The notes: generated by a model from the letters alone, not told the origin. A DNA stretch of 64,000 nt from Crocodylus rhombifer (GCA_038503035.1 JAVSML010025538.1:1218880-1282879); one strand, 5' to 3'. Positions 1-14,596 are shown, counted from the first letter of the stretch. Made by a program: numbers and translations.

Positions 1-2919
1 GGGAAAATGCAAGGCTGAGCATGCTATATTTTGAGAAAACTTGGATTCAGACCTAACTCCCAATTGTTCCCTACCTCTCTGCATATGGCAAGCCAAATAT
101 CATGTATAAATTGTCCCAAACTCTAGACCGTAGATGCAAAGTTTGCTATTAAGGCTCAGATCTAGTTCTGACCCACAAAGACCCATAGCCAATTAACTAC
201 TATACCATATACTTGTGTCATACTTGTGGATCATATAATTTGATTTGTTTTATATCCTCTGGAAAAAAACAGACAGGCAAAAATGCAATATCAGTTTGGG
301 CATAATGCATAAAAAGTTATATCAAAAAGGATTCCATCCACATTAGCACATTCTATATTCACCAATCTAAGTGTGATGTTGGACACTTGAAAACTTACAT
401 GAACAGAGCTATAATTTATAAAAGCTACTTCCATAACACATATAGTAATTTAATCCCAGCTGTAATTGTTGATGGAAGATGTTTTCATTAATTGGCCAGT
501 TCCCTCATTTCATTATCTCAGACGAAAGAAACGGGGAATCATAAGTAAGCAGTGTAATTTTAAAGTAAAGTGATCCCTCATCAGATCACTGAATAGAATA
601 TGAGTATTTTGCTCTCCGAATGACTCTGATTTTTCATTTACTGTTCAGGCACAACTGATGCAAGGCAGCATGCCATTTTTTTAAAAAGATGCATGGGTTC
701 AAAAGTGCATGCCAACATATGGACATAGAATAATTCTTTAAAAACTCAGCACTGCAGGCTATGAAGAGCAGATCTTATACAGAGAAAAGATCAATATAAA
801 GAAAAAATTGTTCTAGATGTAATTGAAGTCATACATTTTTACACGACTTGTGCTATACACCCAATTACTGCTATTTATCAAAGAGCAGACAACATTGAAC
901 CTGGCAGCATAAAAAACAAATTTTACTAAGTCAGAAAAAAAAGGGAAAAAATCATCAGAAAGAGAAGGAAAAAAGATACAAATAATAAATAATTCAATAT
1001 TCCTGAGGAAAGCTCTTGCAGAAAAGGCCTGACTGATTCAAACATCAGACGTGAGGCTGACAAGAGATATATCGATTTAGACAATTCTATCATTATTATT
1101 CCAGCCTGAGTCCTTCACAAAAGCTGTTCTTTTTGCCCCTGTTTTTACTGCTGTAACTACCAACCTTCCTCTTATACCTTCTTCTCTTTGAACTGGTATT
1201 CATTATAGCTTAAATCTTAAGCCTAAGTATAAAATGATACCCAGAAATCTTAGTCTCATTTTCGTGGGACGCACGTTCAGCTTTCTTCAGATATAATGCA
1301 GAGAGAATATTTACTTAATATACATGATTTCAGTACTGTCTTGAAATAAGTCATATGTACCTTGGGCTTTGTAATTACAAGATCGGGCCTTCAACTTCAT
1401 GATTAAATATATGCAAAGGCAGACATCCTCATTTATTTGCAACCTAAGTTTCCTATGATATTTATTATGCATAACCAGTGATTGTTTCTAAAATTTCTTT
1501 ATGACTATTGGTAAATTATATCAAAATGTAAACCAATTATTAATTTTCTTTATTCTACTGAGATAGGACTGTACCACTGTAGAGTCTCTAAAAAAAATCC
1601 TGGTAGGTCAATGCAAATCACTAAAATGAAGCTGTATAATTATGGGAAGAAAGCATTCCTCCATTAGGCATCTGCAAGCAGAACTATTTCTTCACTGTTC
1701 GATGTGTTAATTACAACCAGATAGGATATGCCACAGAAAATTAACAGTCTTGCAAAGACATCAGAGGTAAACACACAAAACAGGAGCTGCTTAAGGGTCA
1801 GGAGAGCAAGTCAATTTTGAAGAAAGATAAAAGAACTGTCATGTATATGATTGCTTATGAAAGGGAAGAGGGCAATCCTGCCTTGTTATCATCAGCTAAT
1901 TAGGCACTACAGTCAGGCATGCATACACTGCAACATTTGCCATGGTAATCAAATGTATTATTCAAATGTGAGACAAAACAAAAGCAATTGCAACTCTGAC
2001 AAGGAAGAATACAATCTGCACACACAAAGGTGCTGAATTAACTATACATAGGAGTTAAAAGGGAGCTCAGGAATATGTTATATTAACATTTACAAACAGA
2101 GCTGCCTCTTAATTCAGAATAAAATTTCACTCCTAAAGAAAATGCTGGCTGTTCCAAATTCGATTCACATGCAGGGTGATGACCTATGCAGGCAAAGATA
2201 AGGGTAATAAAAGGCAATTCATGGTGCAGTAGGATCCCCTTATGTCTTTAATATAAATATGACAGTTAGAGAGAGACTAGTAAATGTGCTCTAGACAAAG
2301 CACACCATCTTAGTAAATGAAGAAAAAAAGCAAAGCAATATGCAACCTTTTCCCTGTCCTGGGCTATAATTGCAAGCAAAAATAAAACTAATAACAGCTT
2401 TGCAAATGATGTGATGACATTATGTGATAAGTGGTCTATCAGCCCCTGTGTGGCTCTCAACACTTCGCAACACTGTCAGGCTTTTTTTTCCCTTTCAATT
2501 TATACAAAATGGATGCTTTTAGTCTCATTTTTTATGGAATAAATACAGAAGATATCTAGTATTAACTTCAATAACAAAATTAGGATAACATCAATCAGGG
2601 AGTGCATCGTTAAAAAAAAAAAACAATTATGTTGTCAAAGCTAAGATGTATTACTCAAAATTTTCCATTTTGTAGTTGAAATAAAACTGATCTACCATTT
2701 TGTTTGGTTAGGTTACTATGCTGGATTACCAGGAGACACAAACAGGTGGCTTTAATACATAATGATTATTATTCTATTTCACCCTTTTGTCAACAGCAAA
2801 ACAAAACATAAACTGCACATCAGTACACCATTAGGTGGGTATCTTATACCAACCTTGTTTAATCTCAGTTAATGAAACCACGCCAAACTTTTACACTGTA
2901 AGATTAGACTTGAAGAATA
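1..2919. other. Unique AT-rich non-coding DNA
   Basis: No exon, RNA gene or clear repeat is visible. Open frames are short and of chance composition. The part around 1850-2010 is more complex than its surroundings, with TAATTA-type sites, and could be a conserved non-coding element, but one sequence alone cannot show that. Confidence 0.5.
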
Positions 2920-3010
2920 TATATCAGAGGCCTGGAAGGGACCTCTTGGCTTTCCAAGTTTGGTTCCTATACCTGTACTAGAAATAAAAAAATGACTAAT
3001 TAACTACATT
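2920..3010 (-). repeat. Possible old CR1 3' tail fragment
   Basis: The stretch begins with a GGCCTGGAAGGGACCTCTTGG-like block, which resembles the reverse complement of CR1/L3 3' ends (GG-AGGGACCT...). It then decays into AT-rich DNA within about 100 bases, and no terminal ATTCTATG repeat survives. This is a short match made from memory of the family pattern. Confidence 0.3.
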
Positions 3011-5380
3011 TTTAGTAGGAAGAGAGGTTCAAAAGTACAAAGGAAATCCAGGAGCCCAACTGCACCTTATTTTTAAATAGGACTTCGTTAGATAAATCCC
3101 ATTGATCAGGCACATAAGACATATAAGACAGTGCAGCAGTCAGAGCTTTAATAATTGAACACATCAGAGGGATGCAATGTGTCCAGGCTGCACTTTTACT
3201 TGGCAGGTATTCAAAAGGTTCTTGTGAGGGTTACAGGGCTCTCCCACATAAAACCAAACCAAGCCAGTCAGATAGAGCAAGCCCTCATTAACACAGCCCT
3301 ATGGCTCAGCTCAGGTATGAAATCACTATGCAAGGAATGTGGGAGGCAGAGGCCACACCACGGTGAGGAAAAGTCAGCTCAGTCCAAAAAGACTCCATGA
3401 CACCCCTTCTCCTACAGGCATATTATCTACCAGACACATTCCAGGCCACCTACCTTAGGAAACTGGCCCTTTTAGTCTGTATCTGCACCAGTCCCTGGCC
3501 ACAGGTTGAGATAAGCTCTCAGCCATTTTTAATATTTAGCCTTCAAAGCCTATTGCTTTTAATCCAACAGCACCTTCCTGTTGGTTAAAGCAGGGTGACC
3601 AAATCAAACAAGCAGATTCTTGCCAGTTTGTCCTCCAAAGAATACATCTTTTCTTGCTTCCAAAAACAAGTAAGACCTGTTGGTCAGACATACTGCATCA
3701 TAAAAACATAGATTCTAGGATACAACTCAGGGCAATGAAACGCCTGGGGGAGCTTAAACAGCTGTAGAGGGAGGCACATTACAACCACTTGCTTGGTTCT
3801 GTTTCCCAGTCAACTGGGAAATGGAAGTGATGCTTCTGTCTTATGCAGCATTTCCTCACCTCGTGACCCCAGAGATGCAAAATTTTACTGCTGCTGTGGC
3901 ATGGATTCCCCACACTTTGGCTCCCACTGCTGTGGCATGCGCATATGAAGTGCAGGGTCCCCAAGGAGACTTCTAAATTCTTCTAGTACCCTGGTCACCC
4001 ACCTCTAATTACATCACTGCCATTCCCCTGTCCTGTTGAATGCAGGGTATTTCCAATATGGAATTCTGCAAAAGGGAAAGACAAATTTGTGTGGTCCTGT
4101 GGCCCCACCGTTCAGTATAAACGGAAGAACCTATTATTCCATTTTACAGAACTACATCTATTTCGGGAACCTGGATTGTATGGTGTTGTTACATAAAATA
4201 GTAGGCATTAATTACATTTTAGCTATCTTTTTAGCATAATATCTATTTTAAATATTAAAACTTTACTTGCTTGGAATTAATAGAAATCATACGTATTGTC
4301 CTCTGTCTGTACCACATGATACATTTCTTGCATAAAGTTTACTGGTGTGTTGGCATTCCCTGCACTTACATCAGAATTTCTCTGTGCAAGACTAGTTATA
4401 GATCCAGACACTTTAAAATGGGAGAGCTATGTGATTTTTTTCATTCAAAGGTGCCTCCCTTCAGATGTACTTCTGAATACAATACAAGGATTTGGTCCTG
4501 AAACTGGGAGCACTTCACAGTAAAGGACTTTTCAGCACTGTTTTGCAAAGTATCAAACACAACGTGACTATTCAAAAATGTGTAAATAATTACAGGTTCA
4601 GAATGAAAACTGTGGGCTAAATTTATCCCAGAAGCCCACAGTGCTGGCTGGAATGTTCGGCAAGAGGAAAATGAACCCGGGCATCTGCAGCTGAAGCTGC
4701 TTGCCTAGAAAGTTCCTATTTTACCACAGGCTGCTTGGATCACTGTGTAATTAAAAAAAAAATGCATTGTGCTGTCCAGGAGGGGCAGTGTGGGCAAGGA
4801 ATGTGCTGATTTAACGCACCTTTCTCTCGAGGCTTTGTCAAGAGGCTCTTGAGGATGTCATAGCTTGTTTTTAAGTGCTGTTTGCCTGCCCTAAGCCTAA
4901 ACCTCAAAGGCAGACAGCACAGGCTCCAGTTGGTTGGAGCACGCCTGGCAGCACAAAGGGTTCTGCTAGGTCAGGGTGTAATTTATACTACCCTGTGCCC
5001 AAGTCTGCTTTTCTTCTGGTTCTAATCAACTTCATCTATTATTCTTGCTATCATGTGACGTGAATATATTTTTGTGTATTGCTAACCATATAAAAAGGCA
5101 CCTTTTTAATGCAATGACATTTTAACTTTAACTGTTACGGGATTCTGTAAGTGCGACTAGTGACCACAGAAGACATGCATTACACAGAGCACATAAAGAT
5201 GTGTCTGTGATATTTTGGTGACAGCAATCTTCATCAGACATACCCAAAAGAAAATCAATGTGAGCAAAAACATCAGCTTGAGATCCAATGAATCTATACT
5301 ATTCAATTTATCTTAATGCCTTCCTTTTTCAGTCTTCCCCAAAAAATGTTCTGGGTGCTTGACCACCTCTATTAAATACT
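3011..5380. other. Unassigned DNA, no gene seen
   Basis: The sequence is mostly unique. A moderately GC-rich part (about 3590-4010) is bounded by short inverted GGGTGACCA / TGGTCACCC motifs and may be an old DNA element, but the match is only about 9 bases. Nothing else is recognised. Confidence 0.4.
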
Positions 5381-5499
5381 ATAGTAGAACAACATGATAC
5401 AAAAGTCTCTATTCTGATCAAATTAGTTTGACATGGATCAATGTGAAACTTTGCTGTGTCTGCAAGCTCACAGTCTTCAGTGTCCAGGCGTATAGTAAT
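5381..5499 (-). other. Candidate internal exon, unidentified
   Basis: On the minus strand a pyrimidine-rich tract ending TTCTTTCTTACAG (AG = plus 5500-5501) precedes a stretch that stays open for over 55 codons, to a TGA at 5329-5331. Codon choice looks ordinary (for example ATT ACT ATA CGC CTG GAC). A possible donor is A|GTATTT at 5380, and another is GAG|GTGGTC near 5366; both are weak. I do not recognise the protein family, and no neighbouring exon is evident. It may be a chance open frame beside a chance acceptor. Confidence 0.17.
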
Positions 5500-6202
5500 C
5501 TGTAAGAAAGAAGCAATATCTGTTTCTTTGGCACGGAGATTTTCTTTTAGTGAGTCTGTCACTTCCCATTTCAGTTAACAAACTGCTGAATGCAGCTCAT
5601 CGCTGGACAAATATTACAGCTCTGCAGAATACAAAATAGAAGGATATGTTTCAGAGTGGAGGCCTAGTAAGAGAAAGAAACAGAATTGCAAAGAAAAAAA
5701 AAAGATTCAACACACTTTAGTGTGGACAGATTTAATTTGTGAATCCTTAATGGAGGAAAAGTATAACATTTACATGCCTCTGTTTTTACTGGTCCCTGTA
5801 AGAAATCTCTAAAAAGTATTTATTTAAACAACCAAACAAGCAAGCAAACAACAATAATCCTCAAAACAACCAAAGCCTCTATCCTTTCAAACAAATGCCA
5901 GGAGTCAATGGGAATTATATTTACAGATCTTGGGAAGTGCACTCCCTCTAGGATTATATCAGTTAAATGCTGATTCCATAGTCCAAATGCCTGTGCTGTT
6001 TGCAATTTCTGATAAAACAAAACAAAATAAACAAAACCACCACCACCAATACCAAAACACTCAGAACCTCGTATTAGTGAGAAAGGCATTCCTCTGCTCT
6101 ATGAATTTCTTTAGTCAACTTGACCTCTTGGGTGCATACATTAATTTGCCATACGCAGTCTATATTCACGCAACTCCCTTAAAGCCACATGTACATAGAT
6201 GA
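5500..6202. other. AT-rich DNA, nothing recognised
   Basis: The sequence contains A-rich runs near 5693-5704 and CAAAC-rich low-complexity DNA at 5825-5860 and 6015-6060. Overlapping open frames on both strands here are explained by base composition. Confidence 0.4.
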
Positions 6203-6655
6203 GAAGCAGGTATTCACCAATCCTGAAAGCTTCTTGAGGAAACCAAAGTATCTCAGGGTGATGAAAAGTTGGGCTGGACTGGGTAGCTAGCATGTTGGCC
6301 GGGGGGAGGAGGGGTTGGTCCAGGAGGGGTAGGGGAAGGTTGTCTATCCAGGAGTGGCAGTGCTGAAGAGATAAAAACAGACCATTCAAGGTTGGGGAGA
6401 TGGACAGGAATAGTGCTGCCACCAAGCTGGGGTAAGTGGCCCTGGGGTTTCACTCTGAATGCATACCAATGCTCACTAGATCAGGCTAACCCTTTCTCAA
6501 TCTAAGTTCGTTTACCTCCTCAGGTGAACTGATTTGGACTGTGCCCACCATTTTTCACTCAATTCAACCTCCTTGAACAACTGTTTATTTAGGCACCTAG
6601 ATTGACCTACTGGTAGGAATGTCAATCTAAACCAAACTTCTGTATGTACTCTCTA
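6203..6655 (+). mobile_element. Non-autonomous inverted-repeat element, family 1
   Basis: A GC-rich core (about 6260-6440) is followed by an arm with CTAACCCTTTCTCAATCTAAG, TCAGGTGAACTGATTTGGA and CACCATTTTTCACTC. The same order of blocks recurs at 14.6 kb, 25.3 kb and 42.6 kb. It encodes no protein. The ends are diffuse and no target duplication is clear. The family is probably hAT-like by comparison with the better-preserved copies. Confidence 0.5.
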
Positions 6656-7739
6656 TTACATTTACATGCTTCAGACTTATTTTCCTGGAAACCAAGCACA
6701 GGCTGAAATCACTTCTAAACTTCTGAGATCAAATACTCATTGAAACTGTTACAAAACATGCAGACCTATGCCACCTACTGCTGTTTTCTATGGAAAGCTT
6801 TCTTTGAACTCGATGACAAGTTTTGTCTATGGATCAATTTGAGGATATAGCCACTTTTTTCCATGTATGCATATATTTATTGAAATATAAGGAAGATCAC
6901 AGAAATTCTTTACACATCTAGCAGGACTAAGATTGTCAAAGCGCAGGGAGTACAATGAAAGGAAAAATTATTTCTCTTTCATACCATTCAATTTAGCCAA
7001 CGTGGTGTTTTGGGAAGAGGATTAAGTAATTTTGCTTTAATTTCTTAGCCTAGGTACTTAACTGTCTCTGTGAAATACTGTGGCATGGCATTATATAAAA
7101 ATCTGCATTCTGATCAGCTACTATTTTGGTACCACTGCCAACACTTCTGAAATCCACTAATGTACCTGTTCTGGACCTTTTCTAATTCCCAGGGCCGGGT
7201 GTTACCTGATAATAACATGAGACAAAAAAGAATGAGAAGAAAATACAATGGTTTCTCCTCAGCATTTGTTATATTCGATATATGCGCTGGTGAAATTTAT
7301 TTCTTTTAAATTCTGATAATGGCAGCAGGCCTAGATTTCAACCTCAGTTAGGTTTGTTTTAAACTACTCTTGAAGCACAAAGCACCCCTGTTTTAGGAGA
7401 ATCCCTGCTCAATGAAAAGATAGGCAGTCAGCTCTCTGCTACTCAGTCTCAGCCTCAGAGGTGTGATAGGAGTGTGGCCAAAACACACTATAATATACTG
7501 ACCTCCAGCAGCCACAACAGCCTCTTGTAGGCCACTGCAGGGTTTTATCATTTTACAGCATGACTACTAGCATGTAGGTGGCCCAGCCAGTGCTCAGCTG
7601 CATCAGGGAGCAGGGGGTTACACTTGTAGCTTGAAACCACCTACTCTTTCCTCTCTCTGTAGAGCACTGTTGCAAAATAGGATCTGAAAATTCAAACTGA
7701 GGAACTTTATATTTACTGTCACATTTCAGTAGCATAGTA
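6656..7739. other. Unique DNA, no gene seen
   Basis: AT-rich sequence with no recognisable repeat or exon. Confidence 0.4.
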
Positions 7740-8180
7740 ATGGGTCAGTCAGCAGATGCTTCCTAAGGGGGAGCGATTAGGGCACCTCCCCTTTTCACCA
7801 TCCCCACCCCACCTCTCACCTTGCCCCTGCCCTGCTTCAGCTCTAGTTCCAGCAGCAGGGAAGGCAGAGAAGTGGCAGTAGCATACAATAGCAGAAAAGC
7901 AAGAGGTTTGCTGCCATGGGGAGGAGGGCTCACTGTTTTTTACTGCTGAAAACTCGTAATTTTTCTGGCTGCAAAACACATATCAGTGACAAAAAATGAG
8001 GTGATATACCCACCCAACAACAGCAAACCTCCACCAGCTCCCCTACTGTGTGCTGCCACCCATTCCCAAATAATAGTTGCAAAAGGCTCCCAATTCTACC
8101 ATCGGAAGACAGTGGGGCTTCTGGGAGGTATTGCCTACCATATCTGACTTCAGGACTGGACACGTATGGGCCATTTTTTT
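7740..8180. other. GC-rich island of uncertain origin
   Basis: C-rich and G-rich tracts (7770-7860 and 7915-7930) stand out from the AT-rich flanks and give overlapping open frames on both strands. They look like the core of an interspersed repeat, but I find no terminal repeats and cannot name a family. Confidence 0.3.
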
Positions 8181-11100
8181 TTCATGTTAAAGGTACAAGC
8201 TGCTTTATGGCCATCCTGGGTAGCTTATGATACCATACAAAATAAACATTATTCAAGTTTTGTTTCATTTTTAAGAAACATGGAATAAATTGACAGAGAA
8301 GTCACAGGCGGACTTTTTTTAAACATCATTTATTACTCAGAAAGGTCGAATAACTTTCACACCTTGAATTATGTAAAGGCGCCGTATCAAGTTATATGTA
8401 TATTTTTTTCTTTAACAAAAATAAAAACATGCATTTACATTTTCTGATATACAGCTATGGAAAATGATTTTGGTTACAAACAAATCAGACATTCAGTTTC
8501 TCAACTTCCTCATCACATACAATTCCTCTAAAAACTGAAGGCGAATCAAATGTGCTGCATTCTGATGGTAAAGGAGCAAAGAGGGTTACTATACATATTT
8601 TAAAAACATTAAATCATAGAGAGGATTCATTTGTTGTGACACTCCTTCATGGTAATGGAATTGCACATATCGTGTAAGACTCTCCATTCCCACACAGAAA
8701 AGAAAATATATTGGAAATGTTATACATTCAAAAGATGCACAAACACCTATGAATAAAGCTGGAGATCAATTTCTGTGTAATTCCAAAATTCCACTCAGAT
8801 CTCCACACTGGAACCTCATACCCTTGAACTTCATATAAGCAGGGACCTTGATGTTTCACATGATTTTAAAGTCATCACTTTAGATAGTACATCTCTGCCT
8901 CATATGTTTCTGAAATCAGACATGCAATTTGAATAGAAGACACACAAGCAAATTCTCCAGAATAAGGGTCAACATGGCTCCACAACGCTATTATCATAAA
9001 CTCAATTTAATGTTTCAGCCCTTTAATTTTTAAGACACTGCAGTTTTATCATTTTTTTCCACACTTTTAATTTTCTTGATTGCTAGGCAAGTACCATATC
9101 AAAGCAGTGGGACTAAAGAGAAATTTCATGCTCTTGAACTTCAGTAAGGAATGCCCACCAGCAAGACACTGAACACAACATAATCTTATGAATTTTGCAA
9201 GCTTAATCTAACCCCCAAAGAAAACAGGTAGGTGGTGAAGGAAAAAAAAATGATCGGCGTATGGACCAAATACATTATAGAGGGTTTGTATTTCACATAA
9301 CTATCACTTCCTGAAGATAATAATGTCATATGATATTTTTTTATATCACTAGGAAACAACACTTTGGGACTTTAAAAATCTCTATGAATGTGTGAAATGA
9401 ATTAAACATACAGTATTTTGCATTATCTTTTCAATGAGATTGTGCAGAGAATGGGTATGGATATGATTATGGTATTAGTTTTTCCTCTTTTGCATTTAGA
9501 ACATTTTTTCCCTGCTCACATTGAAAGAATAATAAAAAAAGTATCCTCAATCTACTAAAAATAAATACTGCTGTTATATTCTGTTGCCTCAACAATGAAT
9601 AAAACAAGCATGCAGGTTTATAATATCAATTCACAGAGCTCTTTCTGCTTCAGTGAACTGTTACTGAAAGGTTCAGAACAAAGCTACAGACAGATCGGAC
9701 AAAGCTGCTGTAACAGGATTTACATTAAACTCAGACTGATAAGACCACATCACAGAACTGCTCAATCTACAGCACCTTTGATTAGAATAGCACTATGACT
9801 GGGAGGTACTTTGCCTCTGAGCACCTGATCACAGCATCTCTATTATGCTTATCTAGCTACAATTTTTATCTAATCTCATATTAGTAGGATAATTTAGGTT
9901 GTTTTTTCCTCCCTAGTATATTTGGCCTTTCTAAAGTAGGAGCCCAAGAACGGCATAGTAGTATACATCTAATTAAATATACATACCAGTGAATACTACA
10001 AAAATATTAAAGCCCAACAATTTTCTTGATCCCCAGTTTACAATGAATAGTTCTCAAGCTTCACGGTATAACAGCTACCCTAAAAATCAATTACCACTTT
10101 GTTTTTGGAAGGCTACTTAAATCAGCCAATAAAGCGCCCAGTAGATAATTAATTAAATCACTACAGCTGAAGTGAGCAATCACACATTTATTAGAGGTGG
10201 GGACTTTGCAGTAGTTTAGTTACAGAGACTTTTCTGAAATAATTACTTCCACTTAAAGTGGTAGATACATAGAAAGAGCTACATTTTTCTTTCATCAGAT
10301 TTTCCTGTTCAATACATGTTGATACTCAAGCTACTTTAAAAAAAAAATCTTTTTATTTTACTTTTGCTTTCAGGCATTCAATTATGAAAGTCATTTGTGT
10401 TTGACAATTGATTCAATTTAATTACGTGAAGTATAATAGAAAACAAACACAGCACTTCAGACTATTTAATCTTAGTGTTTTGGTGATATCTTACACTAAC
10501 TGACACTAGGTTTTTCTTCTTTAAAAACTGCTTGTCCAGTTCAGTAGTTGTTACTTTTAGTGCCACTACCATAAACAGAGCTTGATTAAATCTTAGGTGG
10601 TTTCTTCGCAGGGCAATCAATATTCTATGTTCACAGACCAAAATCCTGATTGGTTAAATAGTTTATCAACAGTTTTATAATAAGTTTGTCAATTAAAATG
10701 CACATTGCTTTTTATGTCATGAGCACAATGGCTGAACTCACCAGGAGGGCAGGATACAGACTTCTCTGCTTCAAGTCTCTGAATTGATTCCTGCTGCTCC
10801 TAGTGATGTTTGCTTGCACATTTTGTACTGCACTTTTGTGATCGCAAGTTTGGGACTCTTACTACCTCAAGCAAAGCTTGGCTTTTGGAAGCATGTTTTT
10901 CTTCCTGAATGAGGCAAAATTTGGAACAAAACTACCTGGTATACAAACCCTTGACTCAGCATCATCAAAGAAAAGAAAAGAAAAGAAAAATCTGTAAGGA
11001 AGTCTGTAATACTAAGTGTATAGAATAGCTCACGCTTTTGGCAGGAAAAAGTAAAGAAAGAAGCTGTGCTGGAATAATGGAAAGACATTATGAGGTGCAA

Positions 11101-14100
11101 TAAAACAAAAATAAGATAGCAGTATAATGGAAAGCTTAGCTACTGTAAATATTGAATAAACTTTATGTGGTAAGTCAATCCATATCATTTTGGCACAACA
11201 TGTTAATGAGTGTATTTACATAACAGGAAAATGTGTGGTTTTAAACACATGCTAAAGGATTTCAATCTTTGCTCTAGTAAAACAAGTAATTACTCATTGG
11301 TTTATAATGGCACAATGTATTGGGGGAAATTGTTTAAGTGATCAGTGGTGACTGTGTTTACAGTAGCATACATGCATGTCATACAGCAACTTCCAGATGA
11401 GTTGGAAGTTTGCTTTTGCTGAATGTTCTTTGGCAGCACCTGGTGGAATTTGAACAAAACTACACTGACATTGTAAAAGAAGTTACAGTAAAGACAGTGC
11501 TTCCTCAAAAGCTTGTACTCTGAAGAGATCTCTCTGGCTAAGGTACAGAATCTTTATTCTAGCTTTTGTTCACTGGCCATACTTTATTTCTAATTAATAT
11601 GTATACTGCTCATAAGTTCCTTATGCCTCATAAAATCACCAGTCAGTATTTGTGTCATAGCACATGCTGGTATACTAAGAGGATGACAATACCTAATACT
11701 CTTGAGACCAAAATGGCTGTCTTGTATAATACTCTACACGGGTCAAGAATCTCCTACATAGTGCATAAATTCACATGCAGCACATACATTAATATATCCT
11801 CTAATATTCATGTACTATATCAAGAGCCAAGGAAGTCACCCTGTATAGTATAATATTCCACATAAAATGGAACAATGACATTTTGGGCAGATGGAAATAA
11901 AAATGAACAAGAAACCAATGATGTTAAACTGAGATACTGTATATTTTAAAAGAAAGTATGAGGAAAGCATGGTGTCAACATTTAGTCCTCACCTCTTTGT
12001 CAATGACTAGCAAACCTTTCCCGTTTAGTCATTAGCAGGGTGCAATCAGTCAAACTAAACAGGAGACTGCTAGGTAATTAGATATTATCTGCTTTTGGTA
12101 CAGAGCTTCTAAATTATAATGTCCTATCAAAAGGTAGTCACAGGGTTGGGGTGGGGGCTTCTCAAAGTAATACTATAGGAAGCATTTAGCATATTATGTG
12201 CCAGTGGCTGTCAAATTAGTCTCATTTGAAATACTGTAATTAACAGAAGGAAACCTAACATACTTATCACAGTAAGCCACTTGTATTCAAATCATGCCAA
12301 AGAGTTTTAAGCCAAGGCACATCATTTTTTCACTCCCAGAGCGCTACCAACTAAAATCCAACAGCATTTTACCCCCAACAATCACCTTTAAAAAGCATTT
12401 GAGATTGGATTTATTTTTCTCTTCAGAAGTTGGAATAAATTCATGAAATAAAACTATTTGCACAGGTTAGGCCATTTTTTTCCCCATCTGAAAACTTGTA
12501 ATTTCAAATTATATTTCAATTTCTTTTGAAAACATAGTATTACAACATTATAGTTTGTGCAATCAAGCTCTGCACACTTCAAATTAATATTATATAACTT
12601 GATTGAACATTTTATCTCCAAATGTGAACAATTTAGACAGTTTAAAGCTCTTAATCAACTTCTAGGGCAATGGGCAAAAATAAGTTTCTGAAATCTGTCC
12701 CTTCACAGTTTGGTTTCAGATTAATACAACCACTTTTGTCCAATACTGTCCAAAACTACAGTGCAAGCTGCCTTTAGGCCACGAAGACTTTGAAGTACTA
12801 TACCGTCCATTATTTAACACCCCAATCAATCTTCAGGATATTCCTTTTACAATAATTTTATACCGGCTGTTAGATTCCAGTCACAGCTATGTGAAGTATG
12901 TCACTGGACATTTATGAAAATCCATGAATATCTGTAATAGCAGAATTTTTTAGACAAGCCTTAATTTAAAACCACCCTTTTAAAATGATAATCTACACCT
13001 GAAATGAGTTATATTTGGTGTTTCCACAGCAGTTTTCATTTAGGCCTGAAAAAGCTCCTCACAAGTATTAACTAACTGAACCAGTCAGTACCACTGGTAA
13101 AGGTTTGAAAGAGGATATTCATATCAATTTATAAACCACTTAAAATCATCCATCTTTAATGTGGAGGACAGAAGCTGTGTAATCATATACAAGGACTCTA
13201 TACAACACTTTCTCATGTCGTGAAGGAGAGTCATGTATACAGCCAAAAAGCTAGAGAGAATTTAGATTGGTAGGGCTCAGCTAGTATGCCATGTTCAATA
13301 CCCTTATTCCTACAGTAAATCCCATCAATCTCTAATAACTGATAGTGGTTATAACTTCAATTAAGGGTCATAACTAAAAAAAATCTAGCCCAAATCTACC
13401 CTTTTTCCCACTCTAAGATATCGTTTTCCGTTGCAAGCTTTAATTTGCAGATAATATTATGACTATTAAATGTGTTAATAACAACTTATTAGAAATCCTG
13501 ACATCTCAGAGGACATGAGCACGTGTGCGCTCTCCTAAATCGTTGTATTAATATTTTTTTCTGAGAAAAATGGCCATATTTGTATACATTTATATTTATA
13601 TAAATAACCATAGCCATTCTATTTTTAAAAGTATAACTGGGGCTTTTTACTTTAAATTATGTCAATCAGTATATTACTGAACGTCTAGGGTAAATGAATG
13701 TTTTTTTTAATATAGAAATTTAGATGAATAATTAGTCTTTTCATATTCTTCAATCATGTTGCTTTAAAAAAATTGCTGTTGACCTTAGAGTGCCATTGGC
13801 TTAATTCTTTATTATTTTTTATAACAAACTTGTTAGGCACAAATCAAACCACAGAAGTGTCTTCATTTGATTCAGAACTGCTAAAGTCAGCTTAAAGAAA
13901 GAGTGCCCAGTGATTTGGCTTCAAGATCCAATTTATTTGAATGCATTTACTTGAGAGTCCTAAATTCTGTGTTCTAGTTTAATCTTCCCCAAACCAGCTG
14001 GTTTCTGCAAGATTTAACACTTTTGTCCCTTTGTATTCACAGACTTCACATAGCTTCTCCCAGGCTGGCAGGCCAACATATTAGAAATAAAATGCAATTC

Positions 14101-14596
14101 TGGTATCTGACACTTCAATTTAGCTTCCTCAGCAGCAAAGATCATCAACTGCACTGCTTTCTCCCATGACAGAAGATCACCTAAATATCACTTAACTGAT
14201 GTGAGCTCTGTTGGTAATGCATACACTATCTCCCCACTACATTACCACCATGCTGCCTAGAACAAAAATCAATTTTTAATTGACTGGATTATTTGAGGAA
14301 TAAGGCTCATCCGCTGTGCAGTGCTGATGGATTTTCCTAGTTCTCCTGTCACCCAGGGGTGTAAAATTTCAAAATTCTTGAATACAGTAGTTAAAAGATT
14401 TATTCAGGAGCCTGAAGAACAAAAAAAAAAAACATTGCAGCTTCTTTCACCACTGACTCCAATATTTCACCATGTTGCTAACACATCTATAAACAATGGT
14501 GCAAGTGAGGAAGCAATACTGTCATGAGAAGCATGTTCACGATGGCTGAGTACGGCCATTCACTACACCCAGTCTGTGTTCACACACTTTGCTTTA
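8181..14596. other. Long unique AT-rich stretch
   Basis: About 6.4 kb without a recognisable transposon or exon, the longest repeat-poor part of the window. Only small low-complexity tracts occur. A complex, moderately GC segment near 9,600-9,800 could be a conserved non-coding element (speculative). Confidence 0.45.
10967..10990 (+). repeat. (AAAAG)n microsatellite
   Basis: Four to five consecutive AAAAG units. Confidence 0.85.

Noticed and set aside
3594..4006. DNA element with GGGTGACCA / TGGTCACCC ends
   Set aside because: The inverted match is only about 9 bases, with no target duplication.
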